DNA of 64,000 bases, taken from assembly GCF_011927635.1 (NCBI RefSeq), contig NZ_JAATJB010000003.1, positions 1 through 64,000 of the forward strand. The letters run 5' to 3'. This DNA is from Sphingomonas trueperi (GTDB taxonomy: Bacteria > Pseudomonadota > Alphaproteobacteria > Sphingomonadales > Sphingomonadaceae). The translations under genes were made by a program, and so were the position numbers. Every line of letters starts with the position of its first letter. Positions within the stretch are counted from its first letter, which is position 1. Shown in pieces: positions 26,252 to 34,509 of the stretch. Below the pieces are notes generated by a model. It saw nothing but the letters and a program-made list of their open reading frames with translations, was not told the DNA's origin and searched no databases.

Positions 26252-26695
26252 TTAGAATTCGAGCTTGAGCTCCTCGTTCAGCGCCAGAGCGGACCAGCGG
26301 CGAGAAAGGTCATCAAGCCGATCTCGAATCGCTTCCACATCCTCCGCCGAAATCGGTGCAACGCTGTGCCCCCGAGCTTCACACGCATGCTCATAGGTCG
26401 CAATCAAGTCCGTGACGGGCACACGACCGCCCCACATCTCGGCTTGGAATGTCTCGACCAAGCGCTCGATTGCGGCTTCGCTGTCGCCACCCTGCGCTGT
26501 GAAATCAGCCCGAAGTCCATCCTGCACGAGCGACAGGAACCCTCGATGCGCAAGCACGCTCTCCACCGCATAGTGAGCCATGTCGTGGGGGATGATTCCC
26601 TGCTTCGGGCAGGAGATTGTTTCCGAAACGCCGTCTTCCCTCACAACGGTGAGTTCATCAAATTTCCCGGCGCGCTTCACGAAGATCAGTTCCAC
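26252..26695 (-). CDS. hypothetical protein, 147 residues
   Basis: The frame opens with a GTG at 26695 and encodes an acidic soluble protein (MELIFVKRAGKFDELTVVRE ... ALALNEELKLEF). Residues 30-60 carry IIPHDMAHYAVESVLAHRGF, a HxxxH-like pattern but no known metal site. No signal or membrane segment is seen. The local base composition is less G+C-rich than its neighbours. I do not recognise the family. Confidence 0.55.
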   Translation of the reverse strand: MELIFVKRAGKFDELTVVREDGVSETISCPKQGIIPHDMAHYAVESVLAHRGFLSLVQDGLRADFTAQGGDSEAAIERLVETFQAEMWGGRVPVTDLIATYEHACEARGHSVAPISAEDVEAIRDRLDDLSRRWSALALNEELKLEF

Positions 26696-26838
26696 AACGC
26701 AAAGCTATCAGCGTACCGAGCGATTTCCAGCATTTTCAGCTTGGGCGCTGCCCGCCGGCTTTTTACCAGAAACGGCTGTTCCCCTCGCGATATGCCGACT
26801 GAGCGTTGGCAAAACCATCTGCTGATTCGTCGGCGGCG

Positions 26839-27189
26839 ATGTACACGATCCGTTTCCAGCCCGAGCGCAGCCTGCTCGACATCGCCTGGCATCGCATCTT
26901 CCTGCCCGATCAGGTGCCGGATTACGCCCGGCAGTCCCTGCAGCAGTTTCTCGCCCAGGGGCTGAGGCCGGGCTATCTGCTCCGCATGGACATGCGCGAA
27001 AGCGCCGTGCAGCCGTGCGACACGCTCGACTCCTTCGCGCGCAGCTTTCGCGATTTTCCCAAGGCCTCGCGCATTGCGGTGATGACGCAGCCCTATCTGC
27101 GGGCGTTTGCCAATGCCGATGCCGGGCTGAACTGGCTGCTCGATGCGCCGGCCAGCACGCCACAGGCGGACCAACGCCACAGCATCTGA
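26839..27189 (+). CDS. hypothetical protein, 116 residues
   Basis: The start is set at the ATG at 26839 (MYTIRFQPERSLLDIAWHRI). It is a soluble protein with no clear motif and one cysteine (QPCDTLDSFARSF). It ends 16 bp from the end of the convergent PTS transporter gene. The family is not recognised; codon use matches its neighbours, which supports it being real. Confidence 0.5.
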   Translation: MYTIRFQPERSLLDIAWHRIFLPDQVPDYARQSLQQFLAQGLRPGYLLRMDMRESAVQPCDTLDSFARSFRDFPKASRIAVMTQPYLRAFANADAGLNWLLDAPASTPQADQRHSI

Positions 27190-27205
27190 ACACGGCGCTG
27201 CAAGG

Positions 27206-28921
27206 TCAACCCCGCAGCGTAGCCAGAACCGCGTCGTCGCCGAGCAGGTGGATCACCGTGGCCGAGGGGCGGGCGAGCCCGCGCAGGCCGAGCGCCAGCA
27301 GCGCGTCGCCATCCACCTCGGCCGGGCTGTCGAGTTCGACGCGCAGGCGGTTGTCGTGCGCGCTCACCGCGCGGACGTTCGCCGCGCCGCCCAGCGCCGC
27401 CAGCGCCGCCGGCTGGAGCGCCACCGTCGGTGCGCTCGCAGGGGGCACGGCCTGTGCGGCAGGCGCCGACACGCCGCCGCGCGCGGTCGCGTCGCGGATC
27501 TCGACCGCCACCACATCGGCGATCGGGCCGAGCACCACCTGCAGCGCGCGCTCCGAGGGGCGCAGGATGCCGTGCGCGCCGAGTGCCTTGAGCGCGGCAT
27601 CGTCGACCACGGACTGGTCGGCGACGATCAGGCGCAGGCGGGTGGTGCAGGCGCCGATCTCGACCAGATTGGCCGAGCCGCCCAGCGCGCGGGCGAAGGC
27701 CTCGCCGCGGCTCGACGGAGCGACAGCGCCCGCGTCGGCCACAACCGGCGCCTCGGCTTCGCGGCCCGGAGTCTTCAGGTCGAAGCGGCGGATCGCCCAA
27801 GCGAAGATGCCGTAATAGAGCGCGAAATAGACCAGTCCGACGGGGATCAGCAGCAGCGGCTTGGTCGCCTTGCCGAAGTTCAGGACGTAGTCGAACAGCC
27901 CTGCGGAGAAGCCGAAGCCGAGCTTCACGCCGAGCAGGTCCATCACCACCATCGCCACGCCGGTCAGCACCGCATGGACGACGTAGAGGGCGGGGGCGAG
28001 GAACATGAAGCTGTATTCGATCGGCTCGGTCACGCCGGTGAGGAGCGAGGTGAGCGCGAGGCTGAACAGCAGGCCGCCGACGGCCTTGCGGCGCTCGGGG
28101 AGTGCCGCGCGGTACATCGCGAGGCAGGCGGCGGGCAGGCCGAACATCATCACCGGGAAGAAGCCCGCCATGAACGCGCCCGCGCTGGGATCGCCCGCGA
28201 AGAAGCGGCGGAGGTCGCCCGTTGCGCCGTTGTAATCGCCCTGGACGAACCAGAACACGTTGTTGAGGATATGGTGCAGGCCGGTCACCAGCAGCACGCG
28301 GTTGAGCACCCCGAAGGCGAACAGGCCGAAGCTGCCCGCACCCGCAATGCCGTGGCTCAGCCCGTCGACGCCCGCGCTGATGTGCGGAAAGCCGACGCCG
28401 ACGATGACGGCGATGGCGAGGCCCGCCAGCCCGCTGACGATCGGCACGAAACGACGACCACCGAAAAAGGCGAGATAGGACGGCAGCTTGATCGCCGAAA
28501 AGCGGTTGTAGAAGCCGCCGCCGATCAGACCCGAGGCGATGCCGATCGGCACGTCGAGCCGGGCGACCGCCTTGGCCTTCCATGCCGCCACCGCCAGCGC
28601 CGCCTGGTCCTTGTCCAGCCCGGCGCCGATCGTGTCGGGCACCGCGAGCAGGCTCTTGCCCGCCTCGGTTGAGACGAGGAAACAGACGATGCCGGCAAGT
28701 GCGGCGGCACCGTTGCCGTCCTTGGCATAGCCGGTCGCCACGCCGATCGCGAAGAGCAGGCCGAGATGCGAGAACAGCGCATCGCCGGCCGCGCTGACAA
28801 AGGCGATGTTGAGCAGGTCGGGCTGGCCGAGGCGGAGCAGGAGCCCTGCCACCGGCAGCACCGCGATCGGCAGCATCAGCGCACGGCCGAGCGGCTGGAG
28901 CGTTTCGAGGATCTGCTTCAT
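27206..28921 (-). CDS. nagE: GlcNAc-specific PTS transporter, IIC-IIB with a second degenerate IIB
   Basis: A 571-residue permease that takes up N-acetylglucosamine and phosphorylates it. The IIC domain (about 1-380) has multiple membrane helices and the sugar-site region TGVTEPIEYSFMFLAPALYV. IIB (about 403-478) has the phospho-cysteine Cys425 in EIGACTTRLRL. A third module (about 503-571) repeats the IIB pattern (ALGGAANVRAVSAHDNRLRV) but has His522 where the cysteine should be. The IIA function is supplied by the preceding gene, whose stop overlaps this ATG by 4 nt. It is the last gene of the GlcNAc operon. Confidence 0.9.
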   Translation of the reverse strand: MKQILETLQPLGRALMLPIAVLPVAGLLLRLGQPDLLNIAFVSAAGDALFSHLGLLFAIGVATGYAKDGNGAAALAGIVCFLVSTEAGKSLLAVPDTIGAGLDKDQAALAVAAWKAKAVARLDVPIGIASGLIGGGFYNRFSAIKLPSYLAFFGGRRFVPIVSGLAGLAIAVIVGVGFPHISAGVDGLSHGIAGAGSFGLFAFGVLNRVLLVTGLHHILNNVFWFVQGDYNGATGDLRRFFAGDPSAGAFMAGFFPVMMFGLPAACLAMYRAALPERRKAVGGLLFSLALTSLLTGVTEPIEYSFMFLAPALYVVHAVLTGVAMVVMDLLGVKLGFGFSAGLFDYVLNFGKATKPLLLIPVGLVYFALYYGIFAWAIRRFDLKTPGREAEAPVVADAGAVAPSSRGEAFARALGGSANLVEIGACTTRLRLIVADQSVVDDAALKALGAHGILRPSERALQVVLGPIADVVAVEIRDATARGGVSAPAAQAVPPASAPTVALQPAALAALGGAANVRAVSAHDNRLRVELDSPAEVDGDALLALGLRGLARPSATVIHLLGDDAVLATLRG

Positions 28922-31467
28922 GCGGTGAATTCCCGGGCAAGGCGGCGGACATCGGCGGCGGTGGCGCAGGCCAGCGCGGCGGTGGCATGGGCGCGGGCGC
29001 GCTCGATCGTGAGGGTGGCGAGCAGCGCCTTCACTTCCGGCACCACCGACACGGTGGCGGAAAGCTCGGTCACGCCGAGGCCGACCAGGATCGGCACCGC
29101 CAGCGGATCGGAGGCGAGGCCGCCGCATACGCCGACCCAGCGGCCCTTGGCGGTCGCACCCCGGCAGGTATCGGCGATCAGGCGCAGCACCGCCGGGTGG
29201 AGCCCGTCGATGCCGCTGGCGACCGCCGGATTCCCGCGGTCCATGGCGAGCGTGTACTGGGTCAGGTCGTTGGTGCCGATCGACAGGAAATCGGCTTCGG
29301 CGGCGAGCAGATCGGCGGTGGCCGCCGCAGCGGGCGTCTCGACCATGATGCCGAGCTCGACCGTCTCGCCGATGCCCAGCTCGCCGCGCAGCCGATCGAG
29401 CACGGCGCGCACCGCGCGCAGTTCGCCGACGCTGGCGATCATCGGCAGCATGATCCTGGCGACGCCGATCGGGCGCACGCCGAGGATCGCGCGGAGCTGG
29501 TCCTCGAGCACCTGCGGATGGGCGAGGCCGACGCGGATGCCGCGCAGGCCCAGTGCCGGATTCTCCTCCGCCGCGATCGGCAGATAGGGCGCGGGCTTGT
29601 CGCCGCCGATGTCGAGCAGGCGGATGATCAGCGGGCGGCCCTGCAGCGCGTCCGCAATTGCCTGATACTCGGCGGTCTGTTCGCCGACGCTGGGCGGCGT
29701 GTCGCGATCGAGGAACAGGAATTCGGTGCGCAGCAGCCCGCTGCCCTCGGCGCCCGCCGCGACGGCGCGCTCGGCATCACTCACCGAGCCGAGATTGGCG
29801 AACACTTCGATGCGGGTGCCGTCGGCGAGCCGGGCTTCCGCCCCCGCTGCCGCGCGGGCAGCGGCGAGCGCGGCCGTGCGGGCATTGACCCGGGCCCGCG
29901 CCTCGCTGCGCTGGGCCTCGTTCGGGGCGACGCGGAGCGTGCCGGCGCCGGCGTCGAGGATCAGCGTGTCGCCTTCCTGCACGGTACGCAGTGCCGATCC
30001 CATCGCGACCAGCGCCGGGATGCCGAGGCTGGCGGCGAGGATGGCGACGTGCGAGGTCGGGCCGCCGCGCACGGTAGCGAAGCCGCAGACCTGCGCCGGA
30101 TCGATCGCGGTGACCTGCGAGGGCAGCAGGTCGTCGGCGAGCAGGATCGTGCCTTCCGGGAACACCAAGGGCGCGTCCTGCACGCCTTCGATCGCGGAGA
30201 CGACGCGGCGCTCGAGATCGACCATGTCGTCGGCGCGCTCGGCGAGATGCGCATCGCCGTTCTGGCGGAGCAGCTCCGCCTGCGGGCGGATCGCTTGGCG
30301 CCAGGCCTGGCCGGCGCTGGCGCCGTCGAGCACCGCGGCGCGCGCCGCTTCCAGCAATTCGGGATCGTCGAGCATCGATCGGTGCGCGGAAAGGATCGAG
30401 CGCATCGGCCCGGCGGCGTGGCTGAGGTCTGCCTCGATTGCGCGCACCACCCTGGCGATGCCGTCCTCGAGCCGCGCGCGCTCCAGGCTCGCGCCCTTGC
30501 CGATCGGGTCGATCGTCAATTCGGGGAGGCGGAAGAAGCGGGCGGTGCCGATCGCGAGGCCCGGCGCGGCGGTGACGCCGGCAAGCACGCCGGGCTCGTC
30601 CGAAACCGGCGCGGCGACGGGGGCGGGGGCAGGGGCGGGCGCAGGCGCCGAGGCGGGATCGGCCTTCTCGCCCATGCCGCTTTCGATCAGCGCGGCGAGC
30701 GTCGCCGCGGCTTCGTCGGCGCGGCCGCCCTCGGCGGTGATGCGGATCGTGTCGCCCAGCTTGATGCCCAGCGTCATCAGCCGCACCGGGCTGCGCGCAT
30801 CGGCGCTCTGCTCGCCCTTGGTGATCGTCACCTTGGCGGCGAAGGGGACCAGCACTTCGCGGAGCTTCGCGGCGGGGCGGGCGTGGATGCCGTGCGCGAG
30901 CGGAACCACCACGGTGCGCGTCGCCGTCTCGCCGACGATCTCGGTGGCGGCTTCGACTGCCGCTCCGGCGCGCTCGACCGTGAAGATCGGCTCACCCGGC
31001 GCGACCAGCCCGCTGCCGCGCTTGCCCGTCAGCGTAAGGCCTTCCTGGCCAATCAGCAGCACCGGTGTCACCACCGAGGGCGCGTCGCAGACCACGCAAT
31101 CGAGGTCGAAGCGGATCAGCACGTCGCCCGCGCGGACGTAATCGCCCACCTTCACCTGCGGATCGAAGCCGGCGCCGGCCAGCTGCACCGTATCGATGCC
31201 GATATGCATCAGCAGCTCGATGCCGTCGCCGGCGCGCAGCGTGATCGCATGGCCGGTCGGCTGCAGCACCGTCACTTCGCCGTCGCAGGGCGCGTAGAGG
31301 CAGCCCTCGGTCGGGTCGATCGCCACGCCGTCGCCCAGCATGCGCTGCGCGAAGACGGGATCGGGAACCTCCTCCAGCGGCAGCAGCCAGCCGGCCATCG
31401 GCGCGCCGATGGCAAGGGCCCCGGCCGAGGCGTCGTCATGGGAAGAGGGCGGCGCGATCGTGCTCAG
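28918..31467 (-). CDS. nagF: PTS fusion protein IIA-HPr-Enzyme I
   Basis: An 849-residue cytosolic phosphotransfer chain in one polypeptide, like the GlcNAc-specific NagF of Pseudomonas. IIA(Glc-type) covers about 17-165 with His88 in ELLMHIGIDTV. HPr covers about 180-268 with His195 in AHGIHARPAAK. An Ala/Pro linker (272-287) follows, then Enzyme I (about 292-849) with His473 in GGPTSHVAILAA. It carries phosphate from PEP to NagE. No ATG or GTG lies between the nagA stop and the IIA domain. A CTG at 31467 has GGAG 7 nt upstream and gives a full domain, whereas the first ATG (31398) would cut into IIA. It begins 17 bp after nagA. Confidence 0.88.
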   Translation of the reverse strand: MSTIAPPSSHDDASAGALAIGAPMAGWLLPLEEVPDPVFAQRMLGDGVAIDPTEGCLYAPCDGEVTVLQPTGHAITLRAGDGIELLMHIGIDTVQLAGAGFDPQVKVGDYVRAGDVLIRFDLDCVVCDAPSVVTPVLLIGQEGLTLTGKRGSGLVAPGEPIFTVERAGAAVEAATEIVGETATRTVVVPLAHGIHARPAAKLREVLVPFAAKVTITKGEQSADARSPVRLMTLGIKLGDTIRITAEGGRADEAAATLAALIESGMGEKADPASAPAPAPAPAPVAAPVSDEPGVLAGVTAAPGLAIGTARFFRLPELTIDPIGKGASLERARLEDGIARVVRAIEADLSHAAGPMRSILSAHRSMLDDPELLEAARAAVLDGASAGQAWRQAIRPQAELLRQNGDAHLAERADDMVDLERRVVSAIEGVQDAPLVFPEGTILLADDLLPSQVTAIDPAQVCGFATVRGGPTSHVAILAASLGIPALVAMGSALRTVQEGDTLILDAGAGTLRVAPNEAQRSEARARVNARTAALAAARAAAGAEARLADGTRIEVFANLGSVSDAERAVAAGAEGSGLLRTEFLFLDRDTPPSVGEQTAEYQAIADALQGRPLIIRLLDIGGDKPAPYLPIAAEENPALGLRGIRVGLAHPQVLEDQLRAILGVRPIGVARIMLPMIASVGELRAVRAVLDRLRGELGIGETVELGIMVETPAAAATADLLAAEADFLSIGTNDLTQYTLAMDRGNPAVASGIDGLHPAVLRLIADTCRGATAKGRWVGVCGGLASDPLAVPILVGLGVTELSATVSVVPEVKALLATLTIERARAHATAALACATAADVRRLAREFTA

Positions 31468-31484
31468 GGCGGGTCTCCGTGCGA

Positions 31485-32618
31485 TCAGGGGAAGCGGGTT
31501 GCGCCGATCCAGCACCCGGCGGGCTGGAAGTCGCGGGTCATCTGCACCCAGTCGGCGCGCAGCCCGGGGGCGAGGGTGCCGCGCTCGTGCGACAGGCCGA
31601 GGAAGGCGGCGGGGCTGGTAGCGGCCATCATCGCGGCATCCTCGGGCGCGGTGCCGATACGGGTGACCATGTGGCGGAACGCGCCGGTCATATCGAGCGC
31701 CGAGCCCGCCAGCGTGCCGTCGACGCCGAGCAGCCGCCCGCCTTCGACGCGGATATGCTGGCCGTGCAGGTCGAACGAGGTCATGTCCGATCCTACGTTC
31801 GGCATGGCATCGGTGACCAGCAGGAAGCGGTCGTGCGGCCGGGCGGCGAGCGCGATGCGCAATGCCGCGTCGTGGACGTGGAAGCCGTCCGGGATGATCC
31901 CGCAATAGGCGGTCTGGTTCTCCAGCGCCGCACCGACGACGCCGGGCGCGCGGTGGCGCAGCGGCGACATCGCGTTGTACAGGTGGGTCACGCCGGTCAT
32001 GCCGGCCTCGAAGGCGGCGACCGCGGTCTCGTAGGTCGCGTCGCTATGGCCGATCGCGAGCAGCACGCCTGCATCGGCCAGGCGGCGGACGTCGGCGAGG
32101 TCGACCATCTCCGGCGCCAGCGTCACCAGCACCTTGCCGCGGCGCGGGCGGCCGAGCAGCTCGACCATGCCGGCGTCCAGCCCGCGGAACTTGTCCGCAT
32201 CGTGGATGCCCTTGCGCGCCTTGTTGAGGATCGGGCCCTCGATATGCACGCCGACCACGCCGGGCACCCCCGCCTCGATCGCGGCATCGGTGGCGTCGAG
32301 CGCCTTGGCGATCACCTCGGGCACGTCGCTGATCAGCGTCGGCAGGAAGGCGGTGGTGCCGAACTTGGCATGCGCCGCACCGATCGCGGCGATGCCCTCG
32401 ACGGTGGTCGCGTCGTTGAACAGCACGCCGCCGCCGCCGTTGACCTGGACGTCGATGAAGCCGGGGACGATCCAGCCGCCGTCGAGGTCGATCGTGTCGG
32501 TGCCGCTGCCTTCGGTGGCAATCGAGACGATGCGGCCCTGATCGACCTGGATCACCGCTTCCGGCAACGTGCCGGCAGCGGTGACGATCTGGCCGTTGAC
32601 GAAGCGAAAACTGCTCAT
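31485..32618 (-). CDS. nagA: N-acetylglucosamine-6-phosphate deacetylase
   Basis: A 377-residue amidohydrolase converting GlcNAc-6-P to GlcN-6-P and acetate. The family motifs are present: WIVPGFIDVQVNGGGGVLF (with Gln in place of the usual His of the first HxH position), GVHIEGPILNKARKGIHD, LAIGHSDATYE, THLYNAMSPL and LVTDAMPNVG. The size is normal. Its ATG overlaps the deaminase stop by 4 nt. It acts between the PTS and the deaminase. Confidence 0.93.
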   Translation of the reverse strand: MSSFRFVNGQIVTAAGTLPEAVIQVDQGRIVSIATEGSGTDTIDLDGGWIVPGFIDVQVNGGGGVLFNDATTVEGIAAIGAAHAKFGTTAFLPTLISDVPEVIAKALDATDAAIEAGVPGVVGVHIEGPILNKARKGIHDADKFRGLDAGMVELLGRPRRGKVLVTLAPEMVDLADVRRLADAGVLLAIGHSDATYETAVAAFEAGMTGVTHLYNAMSPLRHRAPGVVGAALENQTAYCGIIPDGFHVHDAALRIALAARPHDRFLLVTDAMPNVGSDMTSFDLHGQHIRVEGGRLLGVDGTLAGSALDMTGAFRHMVTRIGTAPEDAAMMAATSPAAFLGLSHERGTLAPGLRADWVQMTRDFQPAGCWIGATRFP

Positions 32619-33664
32619 CGAGTCTCGGTTACCTTGCGGAGATACAGCGGGGCGTCGGGGTTGTTGCCGCGCGCCAGCGAGAGCGCGTTGACCATCGGGT
32701 AGAAGCTCTGGACCATCAGGATCGGCTCCAGCGCGGCGTGGCCGGCGAGCACCGGCAGCGGCGAGGCGTCGCCGGCCTTGGCGTCGGCCAGGCAGATGCG
32801 CGCACCACGCTCGGCGAACTCGGCCGAGGCCTCGCGGACGCTGTCACCGGCGGTATCGGAGGTCGCGAAGGCGAGCACCGGGAAGCCGTCGCCGACGATC
32901 GCCATCGGGCCGTGGCGCACCTCGGCGGCGCTGAACGCCTCGGCGTGCAGGCTGCAGGTTTCCTTGAACTTGAGCGCGGCTTCCTGCGCGACGGCGAAGC
33001 TGTAGCCACGGCCGATCACGAACAGGTTGGTCGCGTCGCGCAGCGTGTCCACGACCGGTGACCAGTCGAAATCGCGCGCCTTTTCCAGCTGTTGGGGCAG
33101 GGCGGTGAGCGCGGTGGCGAGCGCCTCGTCCTGCGCCCATTCGGCGACCAGCGCGGCGAAGGCGGCCAGCGCGGTGATATAGGACTTGGTCGCGGCGACC
33201 GAACGCTCGGGGCCTGCCTTGAGGCCGATCGTGGTGTCGGCCATTGCGGCGAGCGGCGATTCCTCGTCGTTGACGAAGGCGACGACGCGCGCGCCGGCCT
33301 GCTGGTAGGCCTTGACCGTGGCGAGCAGGTCCGGGCTGCGGCCGCTCTGCGACACGGCGATGCACAGCGCGCGGGCGGTGGAGACGGGCGCCTCGAACAC
33401 CGACGCGACCGAGGGCGCGGCCGAGGCGACGGGCACGCCCAGCATCGTTTCGATCAGATATTTGCCATAGGTGGCCGAATGGTCGGACGAACCGCGAGCG
33501 CAGGTGACGACCAGTGCGGGCGGGTCGGCGCGCAGCTCGCGGGCCAGCGCGGCGAGCGCCGGGCCGTTGGCGTCGAGCAGGCGGCGGACCGCGGCGCCGG
33601 CCTCGGCAGCCTCGGACGCCATCAGCGTCGCACCGCCTGCGGGCTTTTCGATTTCAGCGATCAT
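32615..33664 (-). CDS. SIS-type glucosamine-6-phosphate deaminase (NagB-II)
   Basis: A 349-residue protein with two SIS sugar-isomerase domains (about 40-180 and 200-335), like the isomerase half of GlmS but without the glutaminase domain. The motifs include CARGSSDHSATYGKYLIE, VSQSGRSPDLLATVKAY, SVAATKSYITAL and EAFSAAEVRHGPMA. NagB-II enzymes of this kind turn GlcN-6-P into fructose-6-P and ammonia in proteobacteria lacking classic NagB. The start is either ATG 33664 or GTG 33673 (three residues longer); AGGAAG upstream does not decide between them. It is the first gene of the tight four-gene GlcNAc unit. Confidence 0.88.
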   Translation of the reverse strand: MIAEIEKPAGGATLMASEAAEAGAAVRRLLDANGPALAALARELRADPPALVVTCARGSSDHSATYGKYLIETMLGVPVASAAPSVASVFEAPVSTARALCIAVSQSGRSPDLLATVKAYQQAGARVVAFVNDEESPLAAMADTTIGLKAGPERSVAATKSYITALAAFAALVAEWAQDEALATALTALPQQLEKARDFDWSPVVDTLRDATNLFVIGRGYSFAVAQEAALKFKETCSLHAEAFSAAEVRHGPMAIVGDGFPVLAFATSDTAGDSVREASAEFAERGARICLADAKAGDASPLPVLAGHAALEPILMVQSFYPMVNALSLARGNNPDAPLYLRKVTETR

Positions 33665-33729
33665 GGTCCCCACTGCTTCCTGGCTATGATGAAACCAGGG
33701 ATAAGTTACATATTGGTATTGTTCAAGCG
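33665..33729 (-). promoter_or_regulatory. promoter region of the GlcNAc operon with a GGTATT half-site
   Basis: This 65-bp A+T-rich gap between cutC and the deaminase gene holds, on the minus strand, TTGAAC spaced 17 bp from TATCCC, a possible -35/-10 pair. Between them lies AATACCAAT (complement of ATTGGTATT at 33712-33720), a half-site of the GGTA/TACC elements seen at 5865 and 21498. The second arm is degenerate. Confidence 0.4.
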
Positions 33730-34464
33730 CTAGCTGCGCGCGTCGAGCAAATTACGCAGGGTAGAAACTTTCGCGGGGTCGGTGGCGAGGCGCGGGCCGG
33801 CCTGGAAACCGAACGCGATTTCGCGGGTATCGGCGCTGGCCTGCGGGCTGCGGCACGAGGCATGGACCTCGCGCACGCCGGTCTCCAGGATCGCCGGCAG
33901 CGTCGACGCGTCCACGCCGCTGCCGGCCAATATGGTGATTCGGTCGCCGGCGGCCTGTACCAGCGCGGCGATCGTGTCGCGCCCGTCGATCGCCTTGGGT
34001 GTGCAGCCGGAGGTGAGGATCCGGTCGAAGCCGAGGCTGATCGCTGCTTCCAGTGCCGCCAGCGGATCGGGGCAGAGGTCGAAGGCACGGTGCAGCGTAA
34101 GCGACAGGCTGCGCCCGGCATTTCGCGCGACCGACACCCAGGCCGCGAGCATCTCCGCATCGAGCTGCCGGTCGGTGCGGCTGGCGCCGATCACCACGCC
34201 GGCCAGCCCCGCCTCGGCGGCGGCGCGAATGTCGGCGGCGACCAGCGCGGCTTCGGCGGCGGTGTAGACGAAGTTGCCGTCGCGGGGGCGGGCGAGCAGA
34301 TGCACCGGGATCGGCGCGGTCGCCGCCGCGGCAATCAGCGATTCGGGTGGTGTCAGTCCGCCTACGGCCAGCGCGGCGCAAAGCTCGATTCGGTCCGCGC
34401 CACCGGTTACCGCGGCATCGATTCCGGCGACATCTTCCACGCAGACTTCGAGCAATCGACGCAT
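33730..34464 (-). CDS. cutC: CutC-family protein
   Basis: A 244-residue TIM-barrel protein of the CutC family (LLEVCVEDVAGIDAAVTGGA, IELCAALAVGGLTPP, VHLLARPRDGNFVY, LTLHRAFDLC, ILTSGC). The family was named for copper homeostasis, but its biochemical role is unsettled. It lies 65 bp upstream of the GlcNAc operon on the same strand. This placement suggests a role connected with amino-sugar use rather than copper, which is inference. Confidence 0.9.
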   Translation of the reverse strand: MRRLLEVCVEDVAGIDAAVTGGADRIELCAALAVGGLTPPESLIAAAATAPIPVHLLARPRDGNFVYTAAEAALVAADIRAAAEAGLAGVVIGASRTDRQLDAEMLAAWVSVARNAGRSLSLTLHRAFDLCPDPLAALEAAISLGFDRILTSGCTPKAIDGRDTIAALVQAAGDRITILAGSGVDASTLPAILETGVREVHASCRSPQASADTREIAFGFQAGPRLATDPAKVSTLRNLLDARS

Positions 34465-34509
34465 AAGGTATTCGTCCCCGGGGCCAAGGTTCTAGAAAAG
34501 TCCTATTCC

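Noticed and set aside
28987-31908. 973-codon open frame opposite the PTS fusion gene
   Set aside because: It is a shadow of the IIA-HPr-EI gene, whose phospho-histidine motifs are intact.
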